Part shown: positions 17,592 through 27,558 of the stretch, in pieces
Position numbering within the stretch: the first letter of the stretch is position 1
Layout: every line of letters starts with the position of its first letter
Source of the DNA: Pannonibacter indicus
Lineage (GTDB): Bacteria; Pseudomonadota; Alphaproteobacteria; Rhizobiales; Stappiaceae
DNA: 64,000 bases
Direction of reading: 5' to 3'
Assembly: GCF_001418225.1 (NCBI RefSeq)
Contig: NZ_LIPT01000003.1
Location: 62,001-126,000 of the forward strand
The notes under the pieces: model-generated
The model's input: only the letters and a program-made list of their open reading frames with translations
The model's database searches: none
What the model was told of the DNA's origin: nothing
Position numbers and translations under genes: made by a program

Positions 17592-18572
17592 ATGACGCTT
17601 TTCGGCTTCTTCCTCGATTCCCAGTTCCTCGTCGCTGCGCTGACGATGGTTGCGGTCGCAGGTACGGTGTTTGCCCTGGTCCTGCCGGTGCTGGAGCGCG
17701 ATGGCCTGAAGAGCCGGATGAAGTCGGTTGCGCTCGAGCGTGAGAAGATGCGCGCCCGTGAAAGAGCCCGCCTTGCCACCGAGAAGGCCGAGGCCAGGGT
17801 TTCCTTGCGCAATCAGCCGAAGGACCGGGTCCGCAATCTGGTGGACAGGCTCAACCTCAAGACGGCCTTTGCCGACGAGCAGACGAACAACAAGCTGCGC
17901 ATGGCCGGTTTCCGGGGGCCTGCGCCGCTCTATACCTTTGTGCTGTCCAGGCTTGTGGTGCCGCTGGTGCTCTTCGTGCTGGTGCTATTTTACGGCTTTG
18001 CGGTCATGCCGCCCTCTCTTCCGCCCTTGACCAAACTGTGCATTGCGCTCTTTGCTGGCGGGGTCGGCGCTTTTCTCCCCAATCTCTATGTCCAGAATGT
18101 CATCTCCAAACGGCAGCAGTCGATCCGCCGTGCCTGGCCGGATGCGCTGGATCTGATGCTCATCTGCGTGGAATCCGGCATGTCCATCGAGGCGGCTTTC
18201 CGCCGGGTGGCTGAGGAGATTGGTGTCCAGTCGGTGCCGCTCGCCGAGGAACTCACCCTCACCAATGCCGAACTGTCGTTCCTGCAGGAGCGGCGGCAGG
18301 CCTATCTCAATCTGGCAGCGCGCACAGGTATTCCGGCTGTGAAGAACGTCACCATGGCGCTCATTCAGGCCGAGCGCTACGGCACGCCGGTTGGTCAGGC
18401 CTTGCGGGTCATGTCCGATGACGTGCGCGAACAGCGCATGCAGGAGGCCGAGAAACGGGCAGCCTCACTGCCGCCGCAGCTGACCGTGCCGATGATCATC
18501 TTCTTTCTGCCGGTCCTGTTTGCCGTGATCATGGGGCCTGCGGTCATGCAGGTGATGGCAACCTTCCGCTGA
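17592..18572 (+). CDS. tadC: Type II secretion F family protein TadC
   Basis: 326 residues. It has an N-terminal membrane helix (LVAALTMVAVAGTVFALVLPV), a charged linker, a central membrane pair, and the T2SSF domain with IRRAWPDALDLMLICVESGM and AERYGTPVGQALRVMSDD, ending in a C-terminal helix. It partners TadB. The ribosome-binding site is a run of eight G residues (17582-17589) two bases before the ATG, an unusual homopolymer overlapping the tadB stop. Confidence 0.93.
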   Translation: MTLFGFFLDSQFLVAALTMVAVAGTVFALVLPVLERDGLKSRMKSVALEREKMRARERARLATEKAEARVSLRNQPKDRVRNLVDRLNLKTAFADEQTNNKLRMAGFRGPAPLYTFVLSRLVVPLVLFVLVLFYGFAVMPPSLPPLTKLCIALFAGGVGAFLPNLYVQNVISKRQQSIRRAWPDALDLMLICVESGMSIEAAFRRVAEEIGVQSVPLAEELTLTNAELSFLQERRQAYLNLAARTGIPAVKNVTMALIQAERYGTPVGQALRVMSDDVREQRMQEAEKRAASLPPQLTVPMIIFFLPVLFAVIMGPAVMQVMATFR

Positions 18573-18586
18573 GATTGCAGTGCCGC

Positions 18587-19393
18587 TCAGCCCTGTCTCT
18601 GGGGCTTGCCCTGCTGCGGATTCCGGGCGGCGAGGACGGCTCGCAGATAGGCGATGTTGGCCTCAGCCTGCTGCGGGTCCAGCTCATTGAGCGCCACCTG
18701 CTGGGCCTCGGCGAATTTACCCTGCAAACCCAGCGCCAGCGCAAGGTTCTGACGGATGCGGCTGTCGGCACGCGGGCTCGCAGCAGCACGGCGCAGATAA
18801 TATTCCGCGTCCGGTGCCTGACCGGTCAGAAGGAAGGAAAGACCCAGATTGTTGAGTACAGCCGGCTCTTCCGGCACGATCTTCAGCGCCTGATTGTAGA
18901 GTGCCCGTGCCCGCTGCGGATTGCCCATCTGGTCATGCACCGCGCCTTCCGCCGAAAGCAGGCGCCAGTCAGGCGTGGCCGGGGTCTGGGCATTCTGCAG
19001 CACATTCAGCGCTTCCTGCAGGTTGCCGTTCATGGCGAGGATCTTGCCATAGGCCGATGCGATGTCCCGGTCAGAGCCGTGCTTGATGATGGCTGTGCGC
19101 AGCACCGCCATCGCCTGCTCGGTCTGCCCGTTGCGGCGCAGGGCGTTGGCAAAACCGATGATCACCTGCCGGTCATCCGGGCTGCGCTGATAGGCGCTGG
19201 ACCATGCGGAAACCTCGCGCATGGCTTCGGCCGAACCGGGCTGCACATAAGCGGCAGTGGCAGAGGAGTTGGTGCTGGTCTGCTGCCGGGTGGAGTTGCA
19301 GCCCGCGGTCAGGACCACGGCGAGCGCGGCCATGGCAATGCGGCCAGCCTTTGCGGCGCGATACCCTGTCCAGAGTTTCCCAGCCTGTTCCAT
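18587..19393 (-). CDS. tadD: TadD-like tetratricopeptide-repeat lipoprotein
   Basis: 268 residues from ATG 19393, which has GGGAG seven bases upstream. A lipobox VLTAGC gives the modified cysteine at residue 32. At least four TPR-like helix pairs follow (for example VIIGFANALRRNGQTEQAMA, AVLNNLGLSFLLTGQAPDAE, IRQNLALALGLQGKFAEAQQ). TadD acts as a pilotin-like or assembly factor in Tad systems. It converges on tadC with a 14-base gap and has its own promoter region. Confidence 0.88.
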   Translation of the reverse strand: MEQAGKLWTGYRAAKAGRIAMAALAVVLTAGCNSTRQQTSTNSSATAAYVQPGSAEAMREVSAWSSAYQRSPDDRQVIIGFANALRRNGQTEQAMAVLRTAIIKHGSDRDIASAYGKILAMNGNLQEALNVLQNAQTPATPDWRLLSAEGAVHDQMGNPQRARALYNQALKIVPEEPAVLNNLGLSFLLTGQAPDAEYYLRRAAASPRADSRIRQNLALALGLQGKFAEAQQVALNELDPQQAEANIAYLRAVLAARNPQQGKPQRQG

Positions 19394-19598
19394 GACCAGC
19401 TCCCTGTGCAACCTGCTCTTGCGGCGAGGCCCGCCGATTTGACCAGATGACAGAAATAGCTTGTTAACCCTAATGTATGGTTAACCTGCTGCAGATTGCG
19501 AAAGCTTAATGTCTGGAGGCATTTGCACGTGATTGCATTCGCCGCCCCGGGGCATTACCACTGGTAACAATCCTGAGGGTCATTGGAAGGAAATGAAC
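19394..19598. promoter_or_regulatory. Divergent promoter region, tadD / aminopeptidase
   Basis: Two TTAACC boxes (19464-19469 and 19481-19486) again resemble CtrA half-sites and match those upstream of cpaB and the pilin. A palindrome TTACCA-C-TGGTAA lies at 19555-19567, about 30 bases before the aminopeptidase ATG, and is a candidate operator. GGAAGG at 19585-19590 is the ribosome-binding site that favours ATG 19599 over ATG 19593. Confidence 0.45.
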
Positions 19599-20996
19599 AT
19601 GCCTCATGCTCTTCTGCCAAGCGATGCGAGCCTGACGCCCGTGCCTGTCGAGGCCGTAACTCCGGCCACCTTGCCCGATGTTCTGGCCCGGATTGGCGGG
19701 ACGGCGGAGGCATGGGCCAGACTGCAGGGTTACAAGGCATCTGCCGGATCCATCCTGCTGGTTCCGGCCACGGATGGCACCCAGGCTGCGGTCCTCTTCG
19801 GCTTCGGTGACACTGGCCTGACCGATTCCTTTGCGCCGGGCGCACTGGCAAATGCCCTGCCGGAAGGGGATTACGTGCTGGCCGAAGGTTTCCCGGAAGC
19901 GGAGAAGGCGCTTGTCGCGATCGGCCTGACGGCTTACCGGTTCGACCGGTACCGCTCTGAAGCGCCCAAGCCTTTGCCGCGTTTCCGCGTTGCCGATGAG
20001 GCGGTGCTGAGCCGTGTGGCCCGGATCGTGCGGGCTGTGTCGCTGGTGCGCGATCTGGTCAATACGCCTGCAAATGACATGGGGCCGGATGAGCTGGAAG
20101 GCGCTGCCCGCGCCCTGTTCAGCGCTCATGACGGTGCGTCGCGCGTCATCAGCGGGGATGCACTGCTGGAGGAAGGCTTTCCGATGATCCATGCGGTGGG
20201 CCGCGCCAGCCCGCGGGCGCCGCGCCTCATCGATTGCAGCTGGGGCGAGGAAAGTCATCCGAAGATCACGCTGGTGGGCAAGGGCGTGGTGTTCGACACC
20301 GGCGGCCTCGACATCAAGCCGTCCAGTTCCATGCTGCTGATGAAGAAGGACATGGGCGGTGCGGCCAATGTGCTCGGCCTTGCTTCGCTGATCATGGACG
20401 CGCGCCTGCCGGTGCGCCTGCGCGTGCTCATTCCGGCGGTGGAAAATGCCATCTCGGGCAATTCCTTCCGCCCCGGCGACATCCTGCCTAGCCGCAAGGG
20501 CCTGACCATCGAGATCGGCAACACGGATGCAGAAGGCCGCCTGGTGCTGGCTGATGCGCTGACGCTGGCCGATGAGGAAGCGCCGGATCTGCTGATCGAC
20601 ATGGCAACGCTGACCGGTGCGGCGCGTGTGGCCCTCGGCCCGGATCTGCCGCCCTTCTACACCGCTGACGAAGCTCTTGCGGGAGAAGTCGCGGCCCACG
20701 CGGAAAAGGTCAACGATCCGCTGTGGCGCCTGCCGCTGTGGCAGCCCTACATGAAGTATCTCGACAGCAAGACTGCCGACATGAATAACGTCAACCAGTC
20801 CGGCGGCGGCTTTGCCGGGTCGGTGACGGCGGCGCTGTTCCTGTCCCGCTTCGTTGCCAAGGCCAAGGCCTGGGCGCATTTCGACATCTTCGCCTGGACA
20901 CCGGTCGAGCGGCCCGGCAAGCCCTTTGGCGGCGAGGCACAGGCGATCCGGGCGCTGTTCTCCCTGCTGGAAGCACGCTACGGCGCGGGTAAATAA
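19599..20996 (+). CDS. Leucyl aminopeptidase family protein (M17)
   Basis: 465 residues from ATG 19599. The M17 catalytic domain has the metal-binding VGKGVVFDTGGLDIKPS (Lys228, Asp233) and the family signature NTDAEGRLVLADAL from residue 308. It removes N-terminal amino acids in the cytosol using two divalent metals. The N-terminal domain is divergent and short, closer to PepB-like than to E. coli PepA. The C-terminal part includes MNNVNQSGGGFAGSVTAALF. Confidence 0.92.
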   Translation: MPHALLPSDASLTPVPVEAVTPATLPDVLARIGGTAEAWARLQGYKASAGSILLVPATDGTQAAVLFGFGDTGLTDSFAPGALANALPEGDYVLAEGFPEAEKALVAIGLTAYRFDRYRSEAPKPLPRFRVADEAVLSRVARIVRAVSLVRDLVNTPANDMGPDELEGAARALFSAHDGASRVISGDALLEEGFPMIHAVGRASPRAPRLIDCSWGEESHPKITLVGKGVVFDTGGLDIKPSSSMLLMKKDMGGAANVLGLASLIMDARLPVRLRVLIPAVENAISGNSFRPGDILPSRKGLTIEIGNTDAEGRLVLADALTLADEEAPDLLIDMATLTGAARVALGPDLPPFYTADEALAGEVAAHAEKVNDPLWRLPLWQPYMKYLDSKTADMNNVNQSGGGFAGSVTAALFLSRFVAKAKAWAHFDIFAWTPVERPGKPFGGEAQAIRALFSLLEARYGAGK

Positions 20997-21058
20997 CGCA
21001 TCCGAAACGATTTCGTGCTTTTCTCCGGATCTGAACGGGATTCGGGGAAGCGCCGCAT

Positions 21059-21409
21059 ATGGCAGTGGAGATCCGCGCCTCGCAGGCGCTTAGGCTGTGG
21101 CACGAAGTCAATCTGGAACTGGTGCGTGACGGAGAGCAGGATCTCTCCGCCCGCCAGATGACGATCCTGCTCACGGTCTATCTGGAGCCGCCTCCGCACA
21201 CCGTGCGCGGGCTGGCAGCAAAGCTGAACGTGACCAAGCCCGCCATCACCCGTGCGCTGGACACGCTCGGCAGCATGCGGCTTCTTTCGCGCAAGCGTGA
21301 CGAGGCCGACAAGCGTAACGTCATCATCACCCGCACCGTTGAGGGCGCGCTTTATCTTGACCGGCTGGGCGATCTGGTGTCCGAAAAGGCCAAGGAACTG
21401 CCGCGCTGA
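21059..21409 (+). CDS. MarR family transcriptional regulator
   Basis: 116 residues. A winged helix spans about residues 35-90 (QMTILLTVYLEPPPHTVRGLAAKLNVTKPAITRALDTL, then LLSRKRDEADKRNVIITRT), with the DxR-type wing of MarR proteins. GGGAAG precedes the ATG. It sits 33 bases upstream of the NlpC/P60 gene and after the aminopeptidase, so these three may be co-transcribed; target and ligand are unknown. Confidence 0.85.
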   Translation: MAVEIRASQALRLWHEVNLELVRDGEQDLSARQMTILLTVYLEPPPHTVRGLAAKLNVTKPAITRALDTLGSMRLLSRKRDEADKRNVIITRTVEGALYLDRLGDLVSEKAKELPR

Positions 21410-21442
21410 TCTTCCTGGTTCGATTGCCTTTGAGGAATGCCC

Positions 21443-22318
21443 ATGTCTGACACGCTCGACCGCCGCCGCCACCCCGTGCGCCCGGATCTTGCCGCCCGCA
21501 CCTATGAGGGCCGGGTGAGCCCGCGCCGCCTTGCCGATGGCGAACGCATGCGCATTGCGGCGGATGTGGTGGCGCTGCGCAAGGAGCCGCGCCCCGATTG
21601 CGGGCTGGACACACAGGCGCTCCATGGCGAAACGGTCATGGTCTATGAAACCACATCCGAGGGCTGGGCCTGGGGCCAGCTGGATGGCGACGGTTATGTC
21701 GGCTGGCTTCCTTCCGATGCTCTGGCGCCGGTGGAGGAGGCCACCCATGTGGTGCGGGCGCTGCGCACCTTCCGCTATCCGGGCGCCGACCTGCGGCTTC
21801 CGGCCCTGGGGCATCTGTCTCTCGGTGCGAAGGTGCGTGTCCTGGGGCAGGCGGAAACGCGCGGTCTTGCCTATGCGCTTCTGTCCGATGGTTCGGCTGT
21901 GGTGGCCGGTCATCTGGTGCCGGTGGGCGCGATTGAGCCGGATTGGGTGGCGATTGCCGAAAGCCTTCTGGGCACGCCCTATCTGTGGGGTGGCAAATCC
22001 TCGCTGGGGCTCGACTGTTCGGCGCTGATCCAGCTTTGCGCGTCTTTTGCCGGCTACGCCCTGCCACGTGATAGCGACATGCAGGAAGCCGAAGCCGGTG
22101 AGCGTCTGGATTTCACGGAAGGCGGCCCGCTGCCGCGGGATCTGCGGCGGGGAGATCTTCTGTTCTGGCGCGGTCACGTTGGTGTGCTCAGCAGCCCCAC
22201 CGTCCTCACCCATGCCAACGGTTACACCATGACCGTTTCGCAGGAACCCCTCGACGCCGCCCTTGCCCGCATCGGCGCTAAGGAATACGGCGCACTGACC
22301 TCGATCCGGCGGCTTTGA
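21443..22318 (+). CDS. NlpC/P60 family peptidoglycan hydrolase with SH3-like domains
   Basis: 291 residues from ATG 21443, which has GAGG seven bases upstream (an ATG at 21437 is too close). Two SH3b-like modules cover about residues 35-165 (MRIAADVVALRKEP; YVGWLPSDALAP). The C-terminal NlpC/P60 domain has the catalytic cysteine at about residue 192 in SLGLDCSALIQ and a histidine in FWRGHVGVL. No signal peptide is evident. Such enzymes cleave D-Glu-diaminopimelate linkages and often recycle muropeptides in the cytosol. Confidence 0.88.
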   Translation: MSDTLDRRRHPVRPDLAARTYEGRVSPRRLADGERMRIAADVVALRKEPRPDCGLDTQALHGETVMVYETTSEGWAWGQLDGDGYVGWLPSDALAPVEEATHVVRALRTFRYPGADLRLPALGHLSLGAKVRVLGQAETRGLAYALLSDGSAVVAGHLVPVGAIEPDWVAIAESLLGTPYLWGGKSSLGLDCSALIQLCASFAGYALPRDSDMQEAEAGERLDFTEGGPLPRDLRRGDLLFWRGHVGVLSSPTVLTHANGYTMTVSQEPLDAALARIGAKEYGALTSIRRL

Positions 22319-22327
22319 GGGGAATCG

Positions 22328-22349
22328 ACGCGGGAACCGTCCCGCGTTT
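22328..22349. terminator. Hairpin between convergent genes
   Basis: ACGCGGGA pairs perfectly with TCCCGCGT around a four-base ACCG loop, followed on the plus strand by TTTC. It lies ten bases after the NlpC/P60 stop and before the end of rmuC, so it can serve the plus-strand transcript. Confidence 0.55.
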
Positions 22350-22421
22350 CGCGCCGTCCCGGCCCCGGTGCCGGAACCTGTCAGGGGTGCATTACCTTCC
22401 GCCTCACTCAGGCGGCAGCCC

Positions 22422-23606
22422 TTATTCCTCCCCCGCCATCAGCCGCACACGCTCCCCTGAAGAAGACATGGCCTCGCCACGCTCTTCACCAAGATCCAGC
22501 TCCTCGATCCTGCGGCCCCGCTTCGAGATCTTGTCGGTGGAGATGAGGATCTGGTCGATGTCCTTGCTGGCCTGCGCAAAATGCGCCTGCAGTTTGCCGG
22601 TGCGGTCGTTGAGGCGGGCGATGTCGGCGGTGAGATGCGCGACTTCGGCCTGAATGAGATGGGCCTGCTCGCGCATGCGGGCATCGCGCAGCACCGCCTG
22701 AATGACCTGAATGGACAGCATCAGCAGCGACGGTGAGACGATGACCACGCGGGCCCGGTGAGCCTTCTGAACCAGATCCTCGAAATTCTCGTTGAGCTCC
22801 GCAAAGACGCTTTCCGATGGCACGAAGAGGAAGGCGGTATCCTGCGTTTCTCCGGGAATGAGGTAACGCTCGCGGATGTCCTGAATGTGCTTGGTGAAAT
22901 CACGCCGGAACTGTGCCTGCGCCTGTTTCAGCTCCTCCTCCGACTGGGCCTTGCGCAGGAGATTGTAGGCCTCCAGCGGGAACTTGGCGTCGATGGCCAG
23001 CGGGGGCGCGCCGTTGGGCATGTGCACCAGACAGTCGGGCCGTGAGCCGCTGCTGAGCGTGGCCTGAAAGCTGTAGCCGGACGGCGGCAACTGGTCCTGA
23101 ATGATGGCTTCCATCCGCCCCTGCCCGAAGGCGCCGCGCGTCTGCTTGTTGGCAAGGATCGCCTGCAACTGGCCCACCTGACCGGAGAGATCCGTGATGG
23201 TCTTCTGCGCCCGGTCGATCACCGCCAGCCGCTCGTGCAGCTGGCGCAGGCCGTCATGGGTCTGCCGGGTGGTGTCGGCCATGGAGAGGCCCAGCTTGTG
23301 GCCCATGCCATCCAGCCGCTCGTTGACGGCGCGCATCATGTCGCCCTGCCGGCTGGAGAACACCTCGGCCATGGTCTGCATGCGCCCGGTGATTTCTCCC
23401 TGCGAGCGCAGCATCCGCGCCAGATGCTCCTCCAGTTCCTCGATCCTGTCCGCCGCAATGGCCTCGCTTGTGGCCCGTGCCTTGATCTGGCGCAGGGCGC
23501 TGACCACCAGAAGGGTGATAAAAGCCAGCAAAAGAAGCGCAACGAGAACGCTGGCTTCCAGCAGGCTGACGGATCGGGTGCCGATAATGAAAACCGTGTC
23601 TTGCAT
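22422..23606 (-). CDS. rmuC: DNA recombination protein RmuC
   Basis: 394 residues. An N-terminal membrane helix ([22 protein letters not shown]) and a coiled coil to about residue 140 lead into the RmuC domain: [55 protein letters not shown] and [19 protein letters not shown]. The fold is restriction-endonuclease-like (AIDAKFP motif), and RmuC limits recombination between short inverted repeats. It is divergent from def, as in other alphaproteobacteria. No clear Shine-Dalgarno lies before this start. Confidence 0.93.
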   Translation of the reverse strand: MQDTVFIIGTRSVSLLEASVLVALLLLAFITLLVVSALRQIKARATSEAIAADRIEELEEHLARMLRSQGEITGRMQTMAEVFSSRQGDMMRAVNERLDGMGHKLGLSMADTTRQTHDGLRQLHERLAVIDRAQKTITDLSGQVGQLQAILANKQTRGAFGQGRMEAIIQDQLPPSGYSFQATLSSGSRPDCLVHMPNGAPPLAIDAKFPLEAYNLLRKAQSEEELKQAQAQFRRDFTKHIQDIRERYLIPGETQDTAFLFVPSESVFAELNENFEDLVQKAHRARVVIVSPSLLMLSIQVIQAVLRDARMREQAHLIQAEVAHLTADIARLNDRTGKLQAHFAQASKDIDQILISTDKISKRGRRIEELDLGEERGEAMSSSGERVRLMAGEE

Positions 23607-23756
23607 GAAACAAACATAGAACGATTCGGACGCTGGAACAGCCTTGGCGTTTCAGGGGGCGTGAGGAGGGCACAGAAGACTGAAACATGTCTGTCAACAG
23701 CGGCAACCTTCAGGAAACGCGTTGACCGGCTAACCGCCTTTGCCTATCTGGATCAC

Positions 23757-24275
23757 ATGACGAAACGCACCATCATCACCCTTCCCGATCCCATGCTGCG
23801 GCAGATCTGCGCGCCTGTTGCCGCCGTTGGCGATGACATCCGCCAGTTGGCCGACGACATGCTGGACACCATGTATGATGCGCCGGGCATCGGCCTTGCC
23901 GCCAGCCAGATCGGGGTGCTGCAACGCATCTTTGTGCTGGACGTGGCCAAGGAAGGCCAGCCGAAGGCGCCCATGGTTTTCATCAATCCGGAAATCGTCT
24001 GGTCCTCACCGGAGCTGTCGGTCTATCAGGAAGGCTGCCTGTCGATCCCCGAATATTACGATGACGTGGAGCGCCCGGCTTCCGTGCGCGTGACCTTCCA
24101 GAACCGGGAAGGTGCGCAGCAGGAGCTGTTGGCCGACGGGCTTCTGGCCACCTGCATCCAGCACGAGCTGGATCATCTCAACGGCAAGCTCTTCATCGAC
24201 TATCTGTCGAAGCTGAAGCGCGACCGGGTGGTGAAGAAGTTCCGGAAACAGGCCCGCACCACGGGCAAGTCCTGA
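23757..24275 (+). CDS. def: Peptide deformylase
   Basis: 172 residues. It removes the N-formyl group from nascent proteins at the ribosome. All three active-site boxes are present: [10 protein letters not shown] (44-53), EGCLS (92-96, metal cysteine) and QHELDH (135-140, metal histidines and catalytic Glu). The start [12 protein letters not shown] is typical; the open frame extends upstream into rmuC but that stretch is antisense. Followed by fmt, the enzyme that adds the formyl group to initiator tRNA. Confidence 0.96.
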   Translation: MTKRTIITLPDPMLRQICAPVAAVGDDIRQLADDMLDTMYDAPGIGLAASQIGVLQRIFVLDVAKEGQPKAPMVFINPEIVWSSPELSVYQEGCLSIPEYYDDVERPASVRVTFQNREGAQQELLADGLLATCIQHELDHLNGKLFIDYLSKLKRDRVVKKFRKQARTTGKS

Positions 24276-24283
24276 CACGGCAG

Positions 24284-24312
24284 ACGGCCCATGGCGGGCC
24301 GTTCGCATTTTC
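24284..24312 (+). terminator. Hairpin between def and fmt
   Basis: ACGGCCC pairs with GGGCCGT around ATGGC, followed by TCGCATTTT. It could be a weak or partial terminator, since the next gene continues in the same direction 40 bases later. Confidence 0.45.
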
Positions 24313-24352
24313 CGGCCCATCGCGGCCCCGCCCAGATTTTCGGAAGCAGCGC

Positions 24353-25291
24353 ATGACACTTCGCATCGTCTTCATGGGTACGCCCGACTTCTCCGTGCCG
24401 GCCCTCATGGAAATCGTGGGGCAGGGGCATGACGTGGTGGCCTGCTACAGTCAGCCGCCGCGCCCCGCGGGCCGTGGCATGGAGCTGAAGAAGTCGCCCG
24501 TGCATGAGGCGGCAGAAGCGCTGGGCATTCCGGTCTTCACCCCGCTCAGTCTCAAGGGCGCGGAGGAGCAGGGCGTCTTTGCCGGGCATGATGCGGATGT
24601 GGCCGTGGTCGTTGCCTATGGCCTGCTGCTGCCGAAGGCCATTCTGGAGGCCCCGCGCGAGGGCTGCCTAAATCTCCACGCTTCGATCCTTCCGCGCTGG
24701 CGCGGGGCTGCTCCGATCAACCGGGCGATCATGGCTGGTGACACGGAAACCGCCGTGCAGGTGATGCGCATGGAAGAGGGGCTGGATACCGGCCCTGTTT
24801 GCATGTCCGAGACGGTGGCGATTACCCCGGACATGACCGCGGGCGATTTGCATGACCGTCTGTCGGCGCTGGGCGGGGACCTGATCGTGCGGGCGCTCGC
24901 CGCCCTGTCGCGCAATGCGCTGGCGCAGGTGCCGCAGGCGGAAGAGGGTGTGACCTACGCGAAGAAGCTCAGCAAGGCTGAAACGCGGATCGACTGGACG
25001 CGGCCCGCCCGCGAGGTCCACAATCACATTCGCGGCCTCTCACCCTTCCCCGGCGCCTGGTGCGAGCCGGTGATTGCCGGCACGGCCGAGCGGGTGAAGG
25101 TGCTGCGCTCGGCGCTGGCCGAAGGGCAGGGCGCACCGGGCGAGGTTCTGTCCGTGGACGGTGCGCCGGTAATCGCCTGCGGCGAGGGCGCGGTGCGCCT
25201 CGTCAACGTGCAGCGTGCGGGCAAGAAGCCGATGGGCGGCGAAGAATTCCAGCGCGGTGCGAAGCTTGCTGCCGGCGAGCGGGTCGGTTGA
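24353..25291 (+). CDS. fmt: Methionyl-tRNA formyltransferase
   Basis: 312 residues, standard length. It formylates Met-tRNA(fMet) with 10-formyl-tetrahydrofolate. Visible signatures are [15 protein letters not shown], the formyltransferase motif [20 protein letters not shown] and the TGxT-like GLDTGPV, followed by the OB-like tRNA-binding C-terminal domain. It pairs with def upstream in the conserved def-fmt arrangement. Confidence 0.96.
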   Translation: MTLRIVFMGTPDFSVPALMEIVGQGHDVVACYSQPPRPAGRGMELKKSPVHEAAEALGIPVFTPLSLKGAEEQGVFAGHDADVAVVVAYGLLLPKAILEAPREGCLNLHASILPRWRGAAPINRAIMAGDTETAVQVMRMEEGLDTGPVCMSETVAITPDMTAGDLHDRLSALGGDLIVRALAALSRNALAQVPQAEEGVTYAKKLSKAETRIDWTRPAREVHNHIRGLSPFPGAWCEPVIAGTAERVKVLRSALAEGQGAPGEVLSVDGAPVIACGEGAVRLVNVQRAGKKPMGGEEFQRGAKLAAGERVG

Positions 25292-25325
25292 GCGGCGTTT
25301 GTTGAGATTGAGGGAGCATCCGGTG

Positions 25326-25859
25326 ATGACTGCAGCGCAGAACAGCCCCGCCTTCATAGTCCGTCCTGTCACTGCAAGTGATGAGAAGGAGGTGGCTGGT
25401 GTCATCACCGCCGCTTTCAACCAGCCGTCCGAGGCCCGGCTGGTGTATAATCTGCGCCACTGCGGAGCGCTGCTGGTGGAACTGGTGGCACAAGGGGAAG
25501 ATGGGCGGCTTCTCGGACATGTCGCCTTCAGCCGGGTGACCGGGGCAGGCGCCGGCCACCGGCTGCAGATCTCCTGCCTTGCGCCCGTCTCTGTGTTGCC
25601 GGAGCTTCAGAAGCTTGGGATCGGCTCGGCGCTGATCAATGCCGGGCTGGATGAACTGCGCTCACAGGGCGAGGATCTGGTGCTGGTGCTGGGCCCGCCC
25701 GCCTATTACCCGCGCTTCGGATTTGATGCTGAACTGGCAAAGAAAGTCCAGGCACCCTATGCAGGCGCAGCCTTCATGGCGCTGGCGCTGACAGATGCCG
25801 GGCGCGAGCATTTGCCGGTGGAAGTGAGTTTCGCCACGCCCTTCCAGGAATTCGAGTAG
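25326..25859 (+). CDS. GNAT family N-acetyltransferase
   Basis: 177 residues from ATG 25326, which follows GAGGGAG; the open frame continues upstream within fmt. The acetyl-CoA motif A is [21 protein letters not shown], with the R/Q-xxGxG/A signature as QKLGIGS, and motif [16 protein letters not shown]. It resembles the YhbS/predicted N-acetyltransferase group. Substrate unknown. It is located between fmt and truA and ends four bases before truA, so it is probably co-transcribed. Confidence 0.87.
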   Translation: MTAAQNSPAFIVRPVTASDEKEVAGVITAAFNQPSEARLVYNLRHCGALLVELVAQGEDGRLLGHVAFSRVTGAGAGHRLQISCLAPVSVLPELQKLGIGSALINAGLDELRSQGEDLVLVLGPPAYYPRFGFDAELAKKVQAPYAGAAFMALALTDAGREHLPVEVSFATPFQEFE

Positions 25860-25863
25860 GCTG

Positions 25864-26688
25864 ATGCCCCGCTACAAGCTGACCATCGAATATGACGGCC
25901 GCCCCTTCTGCGGCTGGCAGCGGCAGGCCAATGGCCCTTCCGTGCAGGCTGTTCTGGAGCGTGCCGTCAAGGCCTTCAGCGGTGAGGAGGTGGCCATCGG
26001 CGGCGCGGGGCGCACCGATACGGGCGTGCATGCCACCGGGCAGGTGGCGCATGTGGATCTGGAGAAAGACTGGCCGGCCGAAACCGTGATGGGGGCGATG
26101 AACTTCCACTGCCAGCCGGACCCGGTCGCCATTCTCGCCTGCGAGAAGATGCATGAGGGCTTCGACGCCCGCTTTTCCGCCATCCGCCGCACCTACCGCT
26201 ACCGCATCCTCAACCGCCTGCCGCCGCTGACCTTCGAAAAGGGGCTGGCCTGGCATGTGAAGCAGCCACTGGATGTGGAGGCCATGCACGAGGCCAGCCA
26301 GGTCTTCATCGGCCACCACGACTTCACCACCTTCCGCCACACCCGCTGCCAGGCAAAGAGCCCGGAAAAGACGCTGGAGACCTTCAGCGTCCGCCGGGAA
26401 GGGGACTTCGTGATTGCGGAATGCTCCTCCCGCTCCTTCCTTCACAATCAGGTGCGTTCCATGGTCGGCACCCTGCGGCTGGTGGGGGAAGGGCGCTGGA
26501 CGGCAGATACGGTGCGCGAGGCACTTGCGGCCCGCGACCGCAGGGCCTGCGGCCCCGTCGCCCCGCCGGACGGGCTCTATCTCACCCGCGTCGACTACCG
26601 CCCCGCCGCCACCGACATCGCCTCCCACGCCGAATGGCACGCCCGCTCTGCGGCGGTGGAGGATGACGGGGATGATGGGGAAGTGTGA
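25864..26688 (+). CDS. truA: tRNA pseudouridine(38-40) synthase TruA
   Basis: 274 residues. It isomerises uridines 38-40 in tRNA anticodon stems. The start [18 protein letters not shown], the catalytic [11 protein letters not shown] with Asp52, [11 protein letters not shown] and [15 protein letters not shown] are TruA hallmarks. The C-terminus is extended by about 20 acidic residues (EDDGDDGE), a minor oddity. It closes the def-fmt-GNAT-truA run. Confidence 0.95.
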   Translation: MPRYKLTIEYDGRPFCGWQRQANGPSVQAVLERAVKAFSGEEVAIGGAGRTDTGVHATGQVAHVDLEKDWPAETVMGAMNFHCQPDPVAILACEKMHEGFDARFSAIRRTYRYRILNRLPPLTFEKGLAWHVKQPLDVEAMHEASQVFIGHHDFTTFRHTRCQAKSPEKTLETFSVRREGDFVIAECSSRSFLHNQVRSMVGTLRLVGEGRWTADTVREALAARDRRACGPVAPPDGLYLTRVDYRPAATDIASHAEWHARSAAVEDDGDDGEV

Positions 26689-26733
26689 CGGAGGGCTTGA
26701 ACACGCCGCCGCTCCGGGAGAAAGCCTGATCCC

Positions 26734-27558
26734 TCACCCCGCCTCCGGCTCTACCGCGATCCTGTAGATGTGCCAGGTCGTGTGGCCGAGGATGGGAAGG
26801 GTGAAGATGAGGCCCATGAAGGAGGGCACCATCGAGACGGTCAGGGTGAGCGTCACCGCGATGCCCCAGCCGATCATCGGCAGCGGGGAGGTGGCGACGG
26901 TGCGCACGCTGGTGATCATGGCGGTGATGAAATCCCGGTCCCGGTCGAGCAGCAGCGGGAAGGAGATCACCGTCAGCGAAAACAGCAGCAGCGACAGGAT
27001 GGCCCCGACAATGTGCCCGGTGAGCAGGAACATCAGCCCTTCCGGCGTCGAGATCACCGTGTCGATGAACTCGGGAAAACTGGCGAAGGACTGGAAGCCG
27101 AGGAACAGCGCCAGCAGCAGGCGCACCTGATACATCCACATGATCAGCACGAACAGAACGGCAAAGGCCATCCAGCCGATTTCCCGGCTGCGCTGGGCCC
27201 AGATGACGCCGAGCACGCCGCCCCAGGTGAGCGGCTCGTTCTGCTCCAGCCGCCGGCTCACCTCATAAAGGCCGCAGGCAATGAACGGGCCTACGAGGGC
27301 AAAGCCTGCCGCCAGCGGATAGCTGAGATAGCTCATGTGCAGGGCTGAGGCCGTCAGCAGCACGAGGATGCCGCCGAGGGCATAGAAGCCGCCGAAGAAC
27401 AGGCCGAACTGCGGTGCCCGCCGGAAATCGCGCAGGCCCTTGCCAAGGGCGGTGATGATGCCGGCGGTGCTGATCTTGCGCACCTTGGGATCAGGTCTGT
27501 GCGCCGGAGCCGCTTGCGGATGCGCGCCGTCTGTTTTCTCGATACTGGTCTCTTCCAT
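26734..27558 (-). CDS. DUF2189 family integral membrane protein
   Basis: 274 residues from ATG 27558, preceded by GGGAGGAG. Residues 1-45 are polar; six membrane segments follow (for example LFFGGFYALGGILVLLTASAL, WMAFAVLFVLIMWMYQVRLLL, MIGWGIAVTLTLTVSMV). KVRKISTAGIITALGKGLRDFRRAPQFGLFFGGFY and DRDRDFITAMITSVRTVATSPLPM match the DUF2189 family, which I recall beside cytochrome oxidase genes in some alphaproteobacteria. Function unknown. It converges on truA. Confidence 0.8.
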   Translation of the reverse strand: MEETSIEKTDGAHPQAAPAHRPDPKVRKISTAGIITALGKGLRDFRRAPQFGLFFGGFYALGGILVLLTASALHMSYLSYPLAAGFALVGPFIACGLYEVSRRLEQNEPLTWGGVLGVIWAQRSREIGWMAFAVLFVLIMWMYQVRLLLALFLGFQSFASFPEFIDTVISTPEGLMFLLTGHIVGAILSLLLFSLTVISFPLLLDRDRDFITAMITSVRTVATSPLPMIGWGIAVTLTLTVSMVPSFMGLIFTLPILGHTTWHIYRIAVEPEAG

